Assembly (NCBI GenBank): GCA_046757585.1
Contig: JBHHYR010000027.1
Span: 1 to 29,021, forward strand
Source: JBHHYR01 sp046757585
GTDB lineage: Bacteria; Desulfobacterota; Binatia; HRBIN30
Reading direction: 5' to 3'
Length of the DNA stretch: 29,021 nucleotides
Below are positions 1 through 7,765 of this stretch, in pieces. The notes under the pieces were generated by a model. It ran no database searches. It saw only the letters and a program-made list of their open reading frames with translations, and was not told where the DNA came from. A program made the position numbers and the translations under genes. Within the stretch, counting starts at the first letter, position 1; each line of letters starts with the position of its first letter.

Positions 1-138
1 CGATCCCGTAGAAATGACCTGCACGGCGCGCATGTCCGCGTGCTCGCCGAGCTTCATGATGGCACCCTTGCCGAACTGCTTCTCTATTTGACTGACGGCA
101 AGGTCGAGTGCACGCGTCCGATTAGCGTCCAGAGCCAT
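1..138 (-). CDS. recA: RecA recombinase, N-terminal fragment (runs off window)
   Basis: The reverse strand encodes 46 residues beginning MALDANRTRALDLAVSQIEK and continuing with FGKGAIMKLG and VQVISTGS, the classic RecA N-terminus with its helix and the strand leading to the ATPase core. RecA is the DNA-dependent ATPase for homologous recombination and the SOS co-protease. The start ATG at 138 follows an AGGAGG with 8-nt spacing (reverse strand, about 147-152). The start lies inside the 3' end of thpR, overlapping it by 17 bp in another frame, so the two are probably co-transcribed. The Walker motifs lie outside the window. I could not find a convincing LexA site just upstream. Confidence 0.95.
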   Translation of the reverse strand, partial: MALDANRTRALDLAVSQIEKQFGKGAIMKLGEHADMRAVQVISTGS

Positions 139-727
139 GCGATGTTCCTCCTTTATGCCTGCCCAGCGCAATTGTCCATAGCGGGGTATACAGAGCGCCG
201 GTGGGTTGCAAGGTGCTGCGATAGACGGTGAGGCAGTCCACCCTGCTCTCGCCGAATTCCTCCTCCAGGTGCGTCTTCACCACTGCTTCCAGGCTTGGCC
301 AGCCGCGCATGCCACGGACGCGGCCCAGGGTGATGTGCGGTGTAAACGGGCGCCTCTCCGGTGCAAAGCCGAGCGGCCTCAGCGCCTCGTCGACGCTGCG
401 CGCCAGCTCGGCCAAGCCCTTACCCTGCAGGCCCACCCACAACACCCGCGGGCGCCGGAACGAGGGAAACACGCTCAACCCCCGCACGCGCAACTGCAAC
501 GACGGCTGGTGGCTCACCGCAGCTACCAGCGCCGTACGGACCTGTTCCAAACGCAACTTCTCCACCGCCCCGAGGAACTTCACCGTGGCGTGCAGCCCCT
601 GGGGCCGCACCCAGCGGACCTCCGCCGGCAGGGCAGCCAGCCGCGCCTGCAACGCCTGTAACTCGGCACGCATCGGGCTCGCCACATCCACGGCCACAAA
701 GCTGCGCACCCGGGTGTCCTCTGCCAT
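122..727 (-). CDS. thpR: RNA 2',3'-cyclic phosphodiesterase (2H family, ThpR/LigT)
   Basis: The 201-aa product carries both HxTx signatures of the 2H phosphoesterase superfamily: HATV at residues 46-49 and HITL at 131-134. The fold context is typical, with RSFVAVD near the N-terminus and WVRPQGLHATVKFLG. The family hydrolyses 2',3'-cyclic phosphate RNA ends and was first described as a 2'-5' RNA ligase. The usual length is about 175-200 aa, so it looks complete, with a slightly extended basic tail (GRHKGGTSHGSGR). It sits between cinA and recA in the frequently seen order pgpA-cinA-thpR-recA. Its last 17 bp overlap recA. A short hairpin lies in the 117-bp gap before it. Confidence 0.9.
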   Translation of the reverse strand: MAEDTRVRSFVAVDVASPMRAELQALQARLAALPAEVRWVRPQGLHATVKFLGAVEKLRLEQVRTALVAAVSHQPSLQLRVRGLSVFPSFRRPRVLWVGLQGKGLAELARSVDEALRPLGFAPERRPFTPHITLGRVRGMRGWPSLEAVVKTHLEEEFGESRVDCLTVYRSTLQPTGALYTPLWTIALGRHKGGTSHGSGR

Positions 728-757
728 TGGTTACCCACCCCCTGGCGTCCGTCTAAT

Positions 758-776
758 ACGCCAACGGTGTTGGCGT
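758..776. repeat. 8-bp inverted repeat in the cinA-thpR gap
   Basis: ACGCCAAC and GTTGGCGT form a perfect 8-bp stem around a 3-nt loop, between the cinA stop and the thpR start. In the transcribed (minus) direction no run of U follows it. It is therefore not a standard intrinsic terminator; it may be an attenuator or mRNA-processing hairpin. Confidence 0.5.
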
Positions 777-844
777 CCACCACCCTCGTTCGTCGCGTAC
801 GCCGGTGTTTGCCCGCAGTAGGGGTCCTGTTTTTCAACGGACTG

Positions 845-2128
845 CTAGCAGCGGAGTATACCCGATTCACTGGGATCCAAGCCGAGCAGATAGCGCCGCA
901 GCCAATCAAGCGCAATCTGGGATGCCAAGAGCTTGACCCAGTCGCGCGTCCCCCAAAGCTGATAGCGCCGCCGGAACACCGAGTCTGGGCCCGCCAGTGC
1001 AAAGCACACGGTGCCGACGGGTTTCTCCGGGGTGCCCCCTTCCGGTCCGGCAATTCCCGTCACGCCGAGGCCGATATCGGTCCCAAGAGTCAGGCGTGCG
1101 CCCTGCGCCATTTCGGCCGCCGCCTCTTCGCTCACGGCCCCGAGCGCCGCGAGGGTTTCGGCCCGCACACCGAGGTACCGGCGTTTGACGTCGTTGGCGT
1201 ACGCGATGACGCCTCCCGTCACGTACGCCGAGCTGCCGGGGACGTTGGTCAGCCGGTGGGTGATCAGGCCTCCCGTACAGGACTCCGCCAGGCCGATGGT
1301 CAGGCGGCGTTCTTGCAACAGTGCACCGACGACCGCCTCCATCGTCGTCTCGCCCTCTCCGTACACGTAGCTGCCGAGGCGCTCGCGCAGGCGCGCGGCC
1401 AACTCCGCGAGCCGCTGGTGCACGACGGTGGCGGGGCCCCACACGGTGAGCCGCACCGAAATCTGGGGGAACGCGGCCCGAAACGCCAGGCGCCCTGCGT
1501 CGGGTGCCACACACCCCGCCACCAGCTCATCCAGACCCGACTCGCTGATGCCGAAGGTCTGAAACACGTGGCTCACATAGATGGCATCGCCGCCGCGGGC
1601 CTGCTCCAGCCACGGCAGCACGCTCTGCTCCACCATGGGCTTCATCTCGCGCGGTACACCTGGCAGCACGATGAGCTGCCTGGGGCCGTGCACGCCTTGC
1701 ACCTCGAGACGGAAGCCAGGCGCCGTGCCGAGGGCGTTGGGGATGATGATGGCGCCCTCGGGGAAGTGCGCTTGCTTCAGGTTGTTCTCCGGCATGACAC
1801 GCCCCATGGCGGCGAACAGCTGCCGGATCCGCGTGGCAATGGCCACATCGAGAATCAACCTCCGCCCGGTGACCTGCGCCACAGTTTCAGTCGTGAGATC
1901 ATCCGCCGTCGGACCCAACCCGCCGGTCGAGATGACGACATCAGCCTGACCGAGCGCTTCACGCCATGCCCAGGCCATGCGCGCCGGGTAGTCGCCAACG
2001 ACAATGATCGCCGTGACGTCGAGGCCAGCGGCGACGACCTGGTCGGCGATGAAACTTGCATTGGTGTCGGGCGTGCGCCCCGTCGTCAGCTCGTCACCGG
2101 TGCTGAGGATTGCCACAGTCCGGATCAT
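845..2128 (-). CDS. cinA: CinA family protein (MoCF domain + NMN amidohydrolase domain)
   Basis: The product has about 427 residues, in line with CinA/CinA-like proteins (410-430 aa). The N-terminal half is a molybdopterin-binding-like COG1058 domain (ILSTGDELTTGR, later STGGLGPTADDLT). The C-terminal PncC domain shows LAESCTGGLITHRL and VTGGVIAYAN, the motif of nicotinamide-nucleotide amidohydrolases that recycle NMN to NaMN; in this family the N-terminal domain has ADP-ribose pyrophosphatase activity. I chose ATG 2128, giving MIRTVAILSTGDEL, because family members begin close to that strand. An in-frame ATG at 2185, 17 bp after pgpA, would add 19 residues. Neither start has a strong ribosome binding site. 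Confidence 0.9.
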   Translation of the reverse strand: MIRTVAILSTGDELTTGRTPDTNASFIADQVVAAGLDVTAIIVVGDYPARMAWAWREALGQADVVISTGGLGPTADDLTTETVAQVTGRRLILDVAIATRIRQLFAAMGRVMPENNLKQAHFPEGAIIIPNALGTAPGFRLEVQGVHGPRQLIVLPGVPREMKPMVEQSVLPWLEQARGGDAIYVSHVFQTFGISESGLDELVAGCVAPDAGRLAFRAAFPQISVRLTVWGPATVVHQRLAELAARLRERLGSYVYGEGETTMEAVVGALLQERRLTIGLAESCTGGLITHRLTNVPGSSAYVTGGVIAYANDVKRRYLGVRAETLAALGAVSEEAAAEMAQGARLTLGTDIGLGVTGIAGPEGGTPEKPVGTVCFALAGPDSVFRRRYQLWGTRDWVKLLASQIALDWLRRYLLGLDPSESGILRC

Positions 2129-2202
2129 GCGTATCAGCCTAGCGCGATCAGCAGGCAGAACGCTAGGTTGGGACGACACCGCCATGCGTCACCCGGGGGC
2201 TG

Positions 2203-2670
2203 TTACGTGACCAGCCCCACCGCAATGACTAGCTGCAGCGCCAAGTTCGTGTACAGACCCGAGACGACGTCATCCAGCACCACGCCGTAGCCCCCCGGCA
2301 AATGCTTATCGATATACCCGGCCGGAAACGGTTTCACGATATCGAGGGCGCGGAAAAGGACGAACGCCCACAGCGTGTGGCTCCACGTCGGGGTGAGAAA
2401 CATGGTCGCCGCGAGGTACCCTACGACTTCGTCGATAACGATCTTGTGGCTGTCGTGCTCGTGCAGATACTGCTCCGCCTGCCCGGCCAGCCAACAGGCC
2501 GCACCGACCAACAAGACATAAGTGAGAACGTAGCCCAACACCGAGGAGGCTCGCACTCGGTCGAAGCCCCAGAACAGCGGGAAGCCGACGAGCGAGCCGA
2601 AGGTGCCGGACGCGACGGGAATGTAGCCGACGTAGCCCGCCGAAGCGAGGAAGATCACACACCTGCGCAC
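2203..2670 (-). CDS. pgpA: Phosphatidylglycerophosphatase A
   Basis: This small membrane protein of about 155 aa matches PgpA, which removes the phosphate from phosphatidylglycerol-phosphate in cardiolipin and phosphatidylglycerol synthesis at the inner membrane. Diagnostic segments are ASGTFGSLVGFPL near the N-terminus, HKIVIDEVVGYL in the middle (metal-binding acidic residues) and RALDIVKPFPAGYID with LPGGYGVVLDDVVSGLYTN near the end. Several hydrophobic segments alternate with these motifs. The start is uncertain: the frame is open to GTG 2757, but that codon sits in the loop of a strong hairpin. The conserved region begins near GTG 2670 (VRRCVIFLAS); GTG 2712 is another option. It is followed by cinA. 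Confidence 0.9.
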   Translation of the reverse strand: MRRCVIFLASAGYVGYIPVASGTFGSLVGFPLFWGFDRVRASSVLGYVLTYVLLVGAACWLAGQAEQYLHEHDSHKIVIDEVVGYLAATMFLTPTWSHTLWAFVLFRALDIVKPFPAGYIDKHLPGGYGVVLDDVVSGLYTNLALQLVIAVGLVT

Positions 2671-2739
2671 GGGAAAGCCGTGTATCTGAGGAACCGCTCG
2701 GGGTTCCGTCACGCCTCGCTGCCGCGTACTCCAGGAACG

Positions 2740-2771
2740 CGCAGGGGCGGGAGTCACTTCCCGCCCCTGCG
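2740..2771. terminator. 13-bp perfect hairpin downstream of atpE
   Basis: CGCAGGGGCGGGA and TCCCGCCCCTGCG form a perfect 13-bp stem with a 6-nt loop. It lies 104 bp after the atpE stop and before the likely pgpA start. No T-run follows it on the minus strand, so it is either a non-canonical terminator or an mRNA-stabilising/processing structure ending the ATP synthase message. Its position argues against a pgpA start at 2757. Confidence 0.6.
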
Positions 2772-2874
2772 TTGCCCACGTTACAGCATCACCTCTACGA
2801 CACCTACACGGTAAAACGCTTCGCGTTGGAGTCGAGCTTCATCCTCCTAGCGCTAGCGCCCACAGGGCCCACTC

Positions 2875-3195
2875 CTAGATCTTGCCTTGCAGAAAGAAAG
2901 CGATCACCAGGGCATAGATCGCCAGAGCTTCCATGAAAGCAATCCCGATGATCATGGGCGTCTGGATACGGTCGGCCGCATTCGGGTTGCGACCAATAGA
3001 CTCCATGGCCGCCGCTACGGCACGCCCTTGGCCCACACCGGCTCCGAAGGCGGCGATTCCTATGGCCAAGCCGGCGGCGAGCGCCACCCACCCCCTCGCC
3101 AGATCACCTGCGGCGCCCTCCGCCGCGAACGCCGGGGCCTGTACCAGCAACACGGCCAGTCCGGCGAGCACCGCTCCCATCCATCGTTTGCGCAT
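2875..3195 (-). CDS. atpE: F1Fo ATP synthase subunit c
   Basis: The 106-aa product is a two-helix c-ring subunit. Residues 1-24 (MRKRWMGAVL..APAFA) look like a cleavable signal peptide or an extra leader, longer than the usual 75-90-aa subunit c. The polar loop GRNPNA is at 68-73 and the ion-binding carboxylate is Glu89 in GIAFMEALAIY. The residue after Glu is Ala rather than Ser/Thr, which favours proton rather than sodium coupling (inference). ATG 3195 is preceded by AGGAGG at 8-nt spacing, which fixes the start well inside a longer open frame. It is the last gene of the hemL-atpZIBE run. Subunits b, delta, alpha, gamma, beta and epsilon are not nearby. Confidence 0.95.
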   Translation of the reverse strand: MRKRWMGAVLAGLAVLLVQAPAFAAEGAAGDLARGWVALAAGLAIGIAAFGAGVGQGRAVAAAMESIGRNPNAADRIQTPMIIGIAFMEALAIYALVIAFFLQGKI

Positions 3196-3315
3196 TTGCT
3201 GTCCTCCTTTCTTCAGATTGAAGACACCGTCTGGCCACGCCTCTCTGTCCTCCTCGCCACGCCTCGGCCGCGTATCTCTTCGCCACTCAGCTAGCGCATC
3301 TGCAGACAACTTCCC

Positions 3316-4038
3316 TCAAACCAGGACGTCATGCGGTGGCGCATGTTCTTCATGCTCCTCCAACGCAAGCGCCACGTAAATCACACTCAGGATCGTAAAG
3401 ACGAACGCCTGTATCAACGAGACGAAGGCGCCCAGGGCGTAAAACACCACGGGAATCACGAGCTTCGTCAAATCGGTGAAGATCTCGATCACGAGGTGGT
3501 CTCCCGTCATGTTGCCGAACAGACGCAAGGCCAGGGAAACCGGGCGCACGAAGTTGTCGATCAGTTCCAACGGCACCATCAAGAATGCGAGCCACCAGAT
3601 CGGTCCGATGAAGTGCTTCAAGTAGCCCACGCCTTTGGCGCGCAAGCCATAGTAGTTGTAGACGAGGAACGAGGTGACACCGAGGGCGAACGTGATGTTG
3701 AAGTTGCTCGTCGGTGGCACAAACCCAGGGACCAGTCCGATCAGGTTGGCGGCAAGGATGAACAGAAAGAACGTGGCATAGACGGGCGCATACCGGTGTC
3801 CCTTCGGCCCCAGGATGCCTGCGATGAATCCGGCGAACCACTCGACGAAAATCTCCAGGCTGTTACGCAGCGTCAGCGTCCCATCCGGCACCACCGGATC
3901 TGCCGCCGCCCGCATCTGGCGGCGCGCCGCCCACGCCCACAGCAGTAGCGCCGCCGTCACCAGGCTTGCCGTCGCCGTCTGACTCGGCAAGAGGTTAAGG
4001 CCAGGAATCACCGACACCCAGGTGAAGGAATGTTCCAC
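3316..4038 (-). CDS. atpB: F1Fo ATP synthase subunit a
   Basis: The 240-aa polytopic product is the Fo stator subunit that forms the proton half-channels against the c-ring. The essential arginine is visible as Arg172 in RPVSLALRLFGNMTGDH. Other family segments are NSLEIFVEWFAGFI (60-72), ANLIGLVPGFVPPTSNFN (97-114) and the C-terminal SLIQAFVFTILSVIYVALALEEH. I chose GTG 4038 because it gives the family-like MEHSF start. A TTG at 4044 overlaps the atpI stop as TTGA and is a credible alternative. A 120-bp gap separates it from atpE. The same frame runs on upstream with no family similarity. Confidence 0.93.
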   Translation of the reverse strand: MEHSFTWVSVIPGLNLLPSQTATASLVTAALLLWAWAARRQMRAAADPVVPDGTLTLRNSLEIFVEWFAGFIAGILGPKGHRYAPVYATFFLFILAANLIGLVPGFVPPTSNFNITFALGVTSFLVYNYYGLRAKGVGYLKHFIGPIWWLAFLMVPLELIDNFVRPVSLALRLFGNMTGDHLVIEIFTDLTKLVIPVVFYALGAFVSLIQAFVFTILSVIYVALALEEHEEHAPPHDVLV

Positions 4039-4040
4039 TT

Positions 4041-4445
4041 TCAAGCGACTCCCGTCACGTCCGCCGCCGCAACGCCGTGGCGGGCAGCCTCTATGACGCA
4101 GGCCACGAGCAGCAATGTCACCCCTAGCGCAAAGCTCATACCCTCGATGGGGAGGTGCCAGAATAGCGCCGCGAGCAGCCCGAGAAACAACCCGAACTTC
4201 AAGACGATCGCCGCCACCCCGAGCGCGGTCCTGCCCCGCCCGGGGGGCTTTGTCGTGCCGCCGTGGAGCAGGTGGGCAATCAGCGCCAACAGCACGAAGT
4301 TCACGCCCATCACGGCCCCACCCAGCAAAAGGCTGACCGGTTCCACCCACCCTGTCACGCAGGCGACACCCACCGCCGCCCCCACTAGGGCAACATGCCA
4401 CGTCCCTATCCGTCGCACCTCAACCGCCATGCCCGGAGTGCGCAT
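4041..4445 (-). CDS. atpI: ATP synthase I-like membrane protein
   Basis: The product has 134 residues with about four hydrophobic helices (roughly 17-34, 37-59, 74-95 and 99-117), separated by a basic loop with KPPGRGRT. Size, topology and position between atpZ and atpB match the ATP synthase I/AtpI chain, which helps assemble the c-ring or carry Mg2+ in studied species. Its start overlaps the end of atpZ (4420-4445) and its stop abuts atpB, so translation is probably coupled. ATG 4445 is used; ATG 4430, giving MAVEVRRIG, is also possible because neither has a clear ribosome binding site. Sequence in this family is weakly conserved, so context carries most of the call. Confidence 0.75.
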   Translation of the reverse strand: MRTPGMAVEVRRIGTWHVALVGAAVGVACVTGWVEPVSLLLGGAVMGVNFVLLALIAHLLHGGTTKPPGRGRTALGVAAIVLKFGLFLGLLAALFWHLPIEGMSFALGVTLLLVACVIEAARHGVAAADVTGVA

Positions 4446-4659
4446 TAGACTGCTTCAAGCCCCAAAGCAAGCGGTACACTGCACCGGCCATACCCCCCAA
4501 GGTCAGTAGCAGCGTGAATAGTGGTGCTGTCCCAAGGAACCCATCGATGTAATAGCCGGCTACGACACCCGCCACGACGATGCCAGCGAACTCGAACCCC
4601 AGCGCGGCGTAGCGGCTGGCCTTGACAATCGGCGGGTCGTCCCGCCGGGACTGCTTCAC
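4420..4659 (-). CDS. atpZ: AtpZ/AtpI family protein
   Basis: This 79-aa protein has two hydrophobic helices. ALGFEFAGIVVAGVVAGYYID is the hallmark of the short AtpZ/AtpI family, and the second helix is FTLLLTLGGMAGAVYRLLW. Members sit first in ATP synthase operons and are thought to form a Mg2+/Ca2+ uptake or c-ring assembly unit with AtpI. The start is GTG 4659 with GGAGG five bases upstream, and the site overlaps the last codons of hemL, 15 bp away. The tail is rich in His/Gly (SNAHSGHGG). It overlaps atpI by 26 bp. Confidence 0.82.
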   Translation of the reverse strand: MKQSRRDDPPIVKASRYAALGFEFAGIVVAGVVAGYYIDGFLGTAPLFTLLLTLGGMAGAVYRLLWGLKQSNAHSGHGG

Positions 4660-4674
4660 GAACGCCTCCGCCTT

Positions 4675-5964
4675 TCACGCCAGCTGCCCCAACACCTCGC
4701 GGGCGGCCCGCACCGTGACGTCGATCTCGTCCTCGCTGTGTGCCAGCGAAATGAAAGCAGCCTCGAACTGGGAAGGCGGCAGATATATGCCTCGCTCCAG
4801 CATGCCATGGAACCAGCGGGCATAGGCCTTGGTGTCGCAGGCGCGCGCGGCCAGCGCGTCACGGACGGGGCCTGCGCCGAAGAACAGCGTCCACATTGAG
4901 CCGACCCGGTTGATGCATGCGGGCCGCGAGGTGCAACCGAGGGCCTGCCGCAGACCCGACTCCAGACGGGCGCCGAGCGCCTCTAGACGCTCGTAGACGC
5001 CCGGCTGCGACAGCAACGCTAGCGTCTGCAGGCCGGCCGCAACCGCGAGCGGGTTGCCCGACAGTGTCCCCGCTTGATACACCGGCCCGCGTGGGGCCAG
5101 CTCCTCCATGATCGTGCGCCTGCCACCAAAGGCCGCCAGGGGCAGCCCCCCGCCGACAATCTTGCCGAGGCACGTCAGGTCTGGCTCCACACCCAAGCGA
5201 GCTTGCACACCGCCGTAACCGAGGCGGAACCCCGTCATCACCTCATCGAAGATCAGCAGTGCGCCTCGCTGCTGCGTCAGCTCTCGTACCCCGTCGAGAA
5301 AATGCTTCTCGGGCGGAATCACACCCATGTTTCCCATCACCGGCTCTACGATGACCGCCGCGATCTGGTCCCCCTCCCCGTTCAGGTAGCCGGCAACCGT
5401 CTCCAAGGCGTTGAACTCCGCGATCAACGTCTGACGAGCAAGCACATCCGGGACACCCGCACTGTCAGGCATGCCGAAGGTTGCGGCTCCCGAACCGGCA
5501 CGCACGAGCAGGGCGTCCACGTGGCCGTGATAACAGCCGGCGAACTTCACGATCTTGCTCCGACCCGTCACCCCGCGTGCCAGCCGGATCGCCGCCATGG
5601 CCGCTTCCGTACCGGAGCTCACGAGGCGCACCATGTTGACCGAGGGAATCGCGTTCGTGAGGAGCTCAGCCAGCTCGACTTCACGGGCCGTTGGCGCTCC
5701 GAAGCTCGTCCCGTCACGCAGAGCCGTTTGGATCGCCGCAAGCACCCGGCGGTCCGCATGGCCAAGAATCATCGGCCCCCACGAGCCAACATAGTCGATA
5801 TACTCGCGCCCATCGGCGTCCCACACCTTGCTGCCGTTGGCTCGTTGGATAAATACCGGCTCCCCACCGACGGCACGCCACGCTCTGACCGGGCTGTTCA
5901 CCCCGCCTGGAATGCACCGTAGCGCGCGGCCGAACAGCTGGTGCGACAATGTACGCGTAGGCAT
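4675..5964 (-). CDS. hemL: Glutamate-1-semialdehyde 2,1-aminomutase
   Basis: The 429-aa product matches the usual length of HemL, the PLP enzyme that turns glutamate-1-semialdehyde into 5-aminolevulinate, the first committed haem and corrin precursor in the C5 pathway. Visible motifs are IPGGVNSPVRAW (18-29), the PLP phosphate-binding SSGTEAAM (116-123), FAGCYHGHVD (141-150), LIFDEVMTGFR (237-247) and the Schiff-base lysine Lys268 in CLGKIVGGGLPLAAFGG. I chose ATG 5964 (MPTRTLSHQLF); the frame is open much further upstream across the origin region but has no family similarity there. The ribosome binding site is weak. It is divergent from dnaA and heads the run into the atp genes. Confidence 0.96.
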   Translation of the reverse strand: MPTRTLSHQLFGRALRCIPGGVNSPVRAWRAVGGEPVFIQRANGSKVWDADGREYIDYVGSWGPMILGHADRRVLAAIQTALRDGTSFGAPTAREVELAELLTNAIPSVNMVRLVSSGTEAAMAAIRLARGVTGRSKIVKFAGCYHGHVDALLVRAGSGAATFGMPDSAGVPDVLARQTLIAEFNALETVAGYLNGEGDQIAAVIVEPVMGNMGVIPPEKHFLDGVRELTQQRGALLIFDEVMTGFRLGYGGVQARLGVEPDLTCLGKIVGGGLPLAAFGGRRTIMEELAPRGPVYQAGTLSGNPLAVAAGLQTLALLSQPGVYERLEALGARLESGLRQALGCTSRPACINRVGSMWTLFFGAGPVRDALAARACDTKAYARWFHGMLERGIYLPPSQFEAAFISLAHSEDEIDVTVRAAREVLGQLA

Positions 5965-6196
5965 CGACACAGGAAAGAAACGAGCGCTGTGGCTACCACC
6001 CGCTAACAGCCCAGTCAAGGAGGTGCCCAAGGGCGCAGAATCTTCTTGCACACAAGGGCGAAACCGGGTAAACGACGGGGCACCTCGGCACCCTCTCGAG
6101 GCAGCGTGGTGAGTTGGCAGGCAACAGCGTCGTGTGTCTCTCCACGCGGGGGACGTGTCCCGGGGGTTGGGTGAGTCCACAGAGCTATCAACAGGG

Positions 6197-6205
6197 TGTG
6201 AATAA
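6197..6205 (-). other. DnaA box (TTATTCACA)
   Basis: On the reverse strand this reads TTATTCACA, one base from the strong consensus TTATCCACA and inside the relaxed TTATNCACA. It is the best DnaA box in the hemL-dnaA gap. Confidence 0.6.
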
Positions 6206-6263
6206 CTAAAATGTGTGTTTGTTTTCGGTGACTTGATACGCGTCGCGCCGTAGAACCCACAGG

Positions 6264-6272
6264 TTTTCCACC
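6264..6272 (+). promoter_or_regulatory. DnaA-box-like site just upstream of the dnaA start
   Basis: TTTTCCACC lies two bases before the dnaA ATG and keeps the TCCAC core. DnaA bound here would block initiation of its own gene, a common autoregulation arrangement, but the match is imperfect. Confidence 0.35.
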
Positions 6273-6274
6273 GT

Positions 6275-7606
6275 ATGGAGCAAGCTTGGAGGCAATCGCT
6301 GGACATCTTGCGCGACCGCGTCGAACCAAGCGACTACGAAAATATCATCCGCCGGCTCCATCCGGTCGCGGCCAGAGGCCGTAACCTCATCATTGAGGCA
6401 CCGAACAGGCTTACCGTCGATCTTGTAGCACGGCGGTACCTGGTCCTGATCGAAGAGGTCGTTTCACAGGCAGCTGGGGCGCCTGTGCGCGTGCTGCTCC
6501 AGCCACCTGCAGCGGTACAGCAAGAACTCTTTCCGCTGTCCCTTCCCAGCACCCCACTGCCGGGCAACCGCGCGCCCCGGCCCCCAAGCCTCATTCCGAA
6601 GTACACCTTTGCGAACTTTGTGGTCGGCACCAGCAACCAGTTCGCGCACGCCGCCTGCAAAGCCGTAGCGAATCAGCCGGGTGACCACTACAACCCACTT
6701 TTCATCTACGGGGGCGTCGGTCTCGGCAAGACCCATCTGGTTAACGCCCTTGGCCACCAAATCCTCGAACGCTCCACGGACCGGCGTGTGCTCTATCTAT
6801 CTTCCGAGTCGTTCATGAACGAACTGATCACAGCTCTGCGGCGCGACCGCATGGACGAGTTTCGCGGTCGCTTCCGCCGCATCAATGTGCTGATCCTTGA
6901 CGACGTTCAGTTCCTCGCCGGCCGCGAACGCACGCAGGAGGAGTTTTTCCATACCTTCAACTCACTGTACGAAAGCCACCGCCAAATCGTGCTGACATCC
7001 GACAAGTTTCCCAAAGAGATCGCGGACCTCGAAGAGCGCCTGCGAAATCGTTTCGAGTGGGGGTTGATCGCGGACATCCAGCCACCAGACCTGGAAACAC
7101 GGGTCGCCATCCTGCAGAAGAAAGCGGAAGTGGAAGGCGTGGACCTACCCCACGACGTTGCGCTCTTCCTGGCCTCCAACATCGACTCAAACGTGCGGGA
7201 GCTCGAAGGGTCATTGACGCGCCTCGGCGCCTTTGCCTCCCTCAACAAGAGTGAAATCACCGTCGACTTCGCACGCGAAGTGCTGCAAAACATCCTGCGG
7301 GTGCGGGAGTCGACCATCACCATCGAATCGATACAGAAAACCGTCTGCGAATTCTTCCACATCCGGGGCGCCGACCTCCGCTCAAAGAAGCGCAACCGCA
7401 CCGTGGCTGTACCTCGACAGGTGGCGATGTACCTCTGCCGGCGCCTCACCCACGCGTCTTTCCCGGTCATCGGTGACCGCTTCGGTGGTCGCGATCACTC
7501 GACGGCGATCCACGCAACGCACGTCATCGATCAGCGCATCAAAGAGGACCCAACCTTTCGCGCGACGGTCGAGCGCCTCGAAGGCATGTTGGCGAACAGG
7601 GGATAG
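6275..7606 (+). CDS. dnaA: Chromosomal replication initiator protein DnaA
   Basis: The product has 443 residues, a normal DnaA length. Domain I spans about 1-75, followed by a short Pro-rich linker (about 76-105). The AAA+ core opens with YTFANFVVGTSNQFAHAA, has Walker A GGVGLGKT (146-153), Walker B LILDD (206-210) and the sensor region LTSDKFPKEI. The C-terminal DNA-binding domain IV ends with the signature GGRDHSTAIHA that reads the DnaA box. It initiates replication by opening the origin. ATG 6275 has no clear Shine-Dalgarno, but the sequence starts in the right place for domain I (MEQAWRQSLDIL). Both flanking gaps contain DnaA-box-like sites. Confidence 0.98.
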   Translation: MEQAWRQSLDILRDRVEPSDYENIIRRLHPVAARGRNLIIEAPNRLTVDLVARRYLVLIEEVVSQAAGAPVRVLLQPPAAVQQELFPLSLPSTPLPGNRAPRPPSLIPKYTFANFVVGTSNQFAHAACKAVANQPGDHYNPLFIYGGVGLGKTHLVNALGHQILERSTDRRVLYLSSESFMNELITALRRDRMDEFRGRFRRINVLILDDVQFLAGRERTQEEFFHTFNSLYESHRQIVLTSDKFPKEIADLEERLRNRFEWGLIADIQPPDLETRVAILQKKAEVEGVDLPHDVALFLASNIDSNVRELEGSLTRLGAFASLNKSEITVDFAREVLQNILRVRESTITIESIQKTVCEFFHIRGADLRSKKRNRTVAVPRQVAMYLCRRLTHASFPVIGDRFGGRDHSTAIHATHVIDQRIKEDPTFRATVERLEGMLANRG

Positions 7607-7740
7607 CCTGCGGATGAATTGTGCACTATCACCGCGTACGAGAGCCAACCGCACACTGGCTGCTGGCACGTTCCACCTTCATCCCCTTCCATCTTCCCAA
7701 CTTCAGCCAGTCCCTGTATGGATTCCCGCACAGTTTCCGC

Positions 7741-7749
7741 ATATCCACA
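7741..7749 (+). other. DnaA box (ATATCCACA) next to trio motif
   Basis: ATATCCACA differs from TTATCCACA by one base. It is oriented toward the AT-rich patch and separated by TGCC from the trio-like repeat, the same geometry as the box that loads DnaA onto trios in Bacillus subtilis. Confidence 0.6.
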
Positions 7750-7753
7750 TGCC

Positions 7754-7765
7754 ATACTATTACTA
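7754..7765 (+). other. DnaA-trio-like repeat ATA-CTA-TTA-CTA
   Basis: Read on the complementary strand, these triplets are 3'-TAT-GAT-AAT-GAT-5'. Three of the four fit the DnaA-trio consensus 3'-[G/A]A[T/A]-5', which guides DnaA filament formation on one strand at bacterial origins. They directly follow a DnaA box and a short GC-containing spacer. Confidence 0.55.

Larger units (their letters stand above)
5965..6274. other. hemL-dnaA intergenic region, candidate left half of oriC
   Basis: This 310-bp gap lies between divergent hemL and dnaA. From about 6173 to 6272 it contains several DnaA-box-like words: GAGTCCACA at 6173-6181, CTATCAACA at 6185-6193, TTATTCACA (reverse) at 6197-6205 and TTTTCCACC at 6264-6272. 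The stretch 6200-6236 is markedly AT-rich compared with its surroundings. The part nearer hemL (5965-6110) shows nothing I recognise beyond ordinary leader sequence. Gene direction diverges exactly here, as expected at an origin. Confidence 0.6.

Noticed and set aside
139..240. Possible LexA/SOS box upstream of recA (CTGTATACC...)
   Set aside because: Only one half-site resembles CTGT; the symmetric ACAG half is missing at the right distance.
767..2290. 507-aa plus-strand open frame opposite cinA
   Set aside because: It is antisense to a well-supported cinA and pgpA end, has low-complexity His/Arg/Gly composition and no recognisable domain. Long antisense frames are expected in GC-rich DNA.
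5965..6306. N-terminal extension of hemL by 114 residues
   Set aside because: The frame is open through the origin region and into dnaA, but the HemL family begins at MPTRTLSHQLF. The extension shows no homology and would cover the DnaA boxes.
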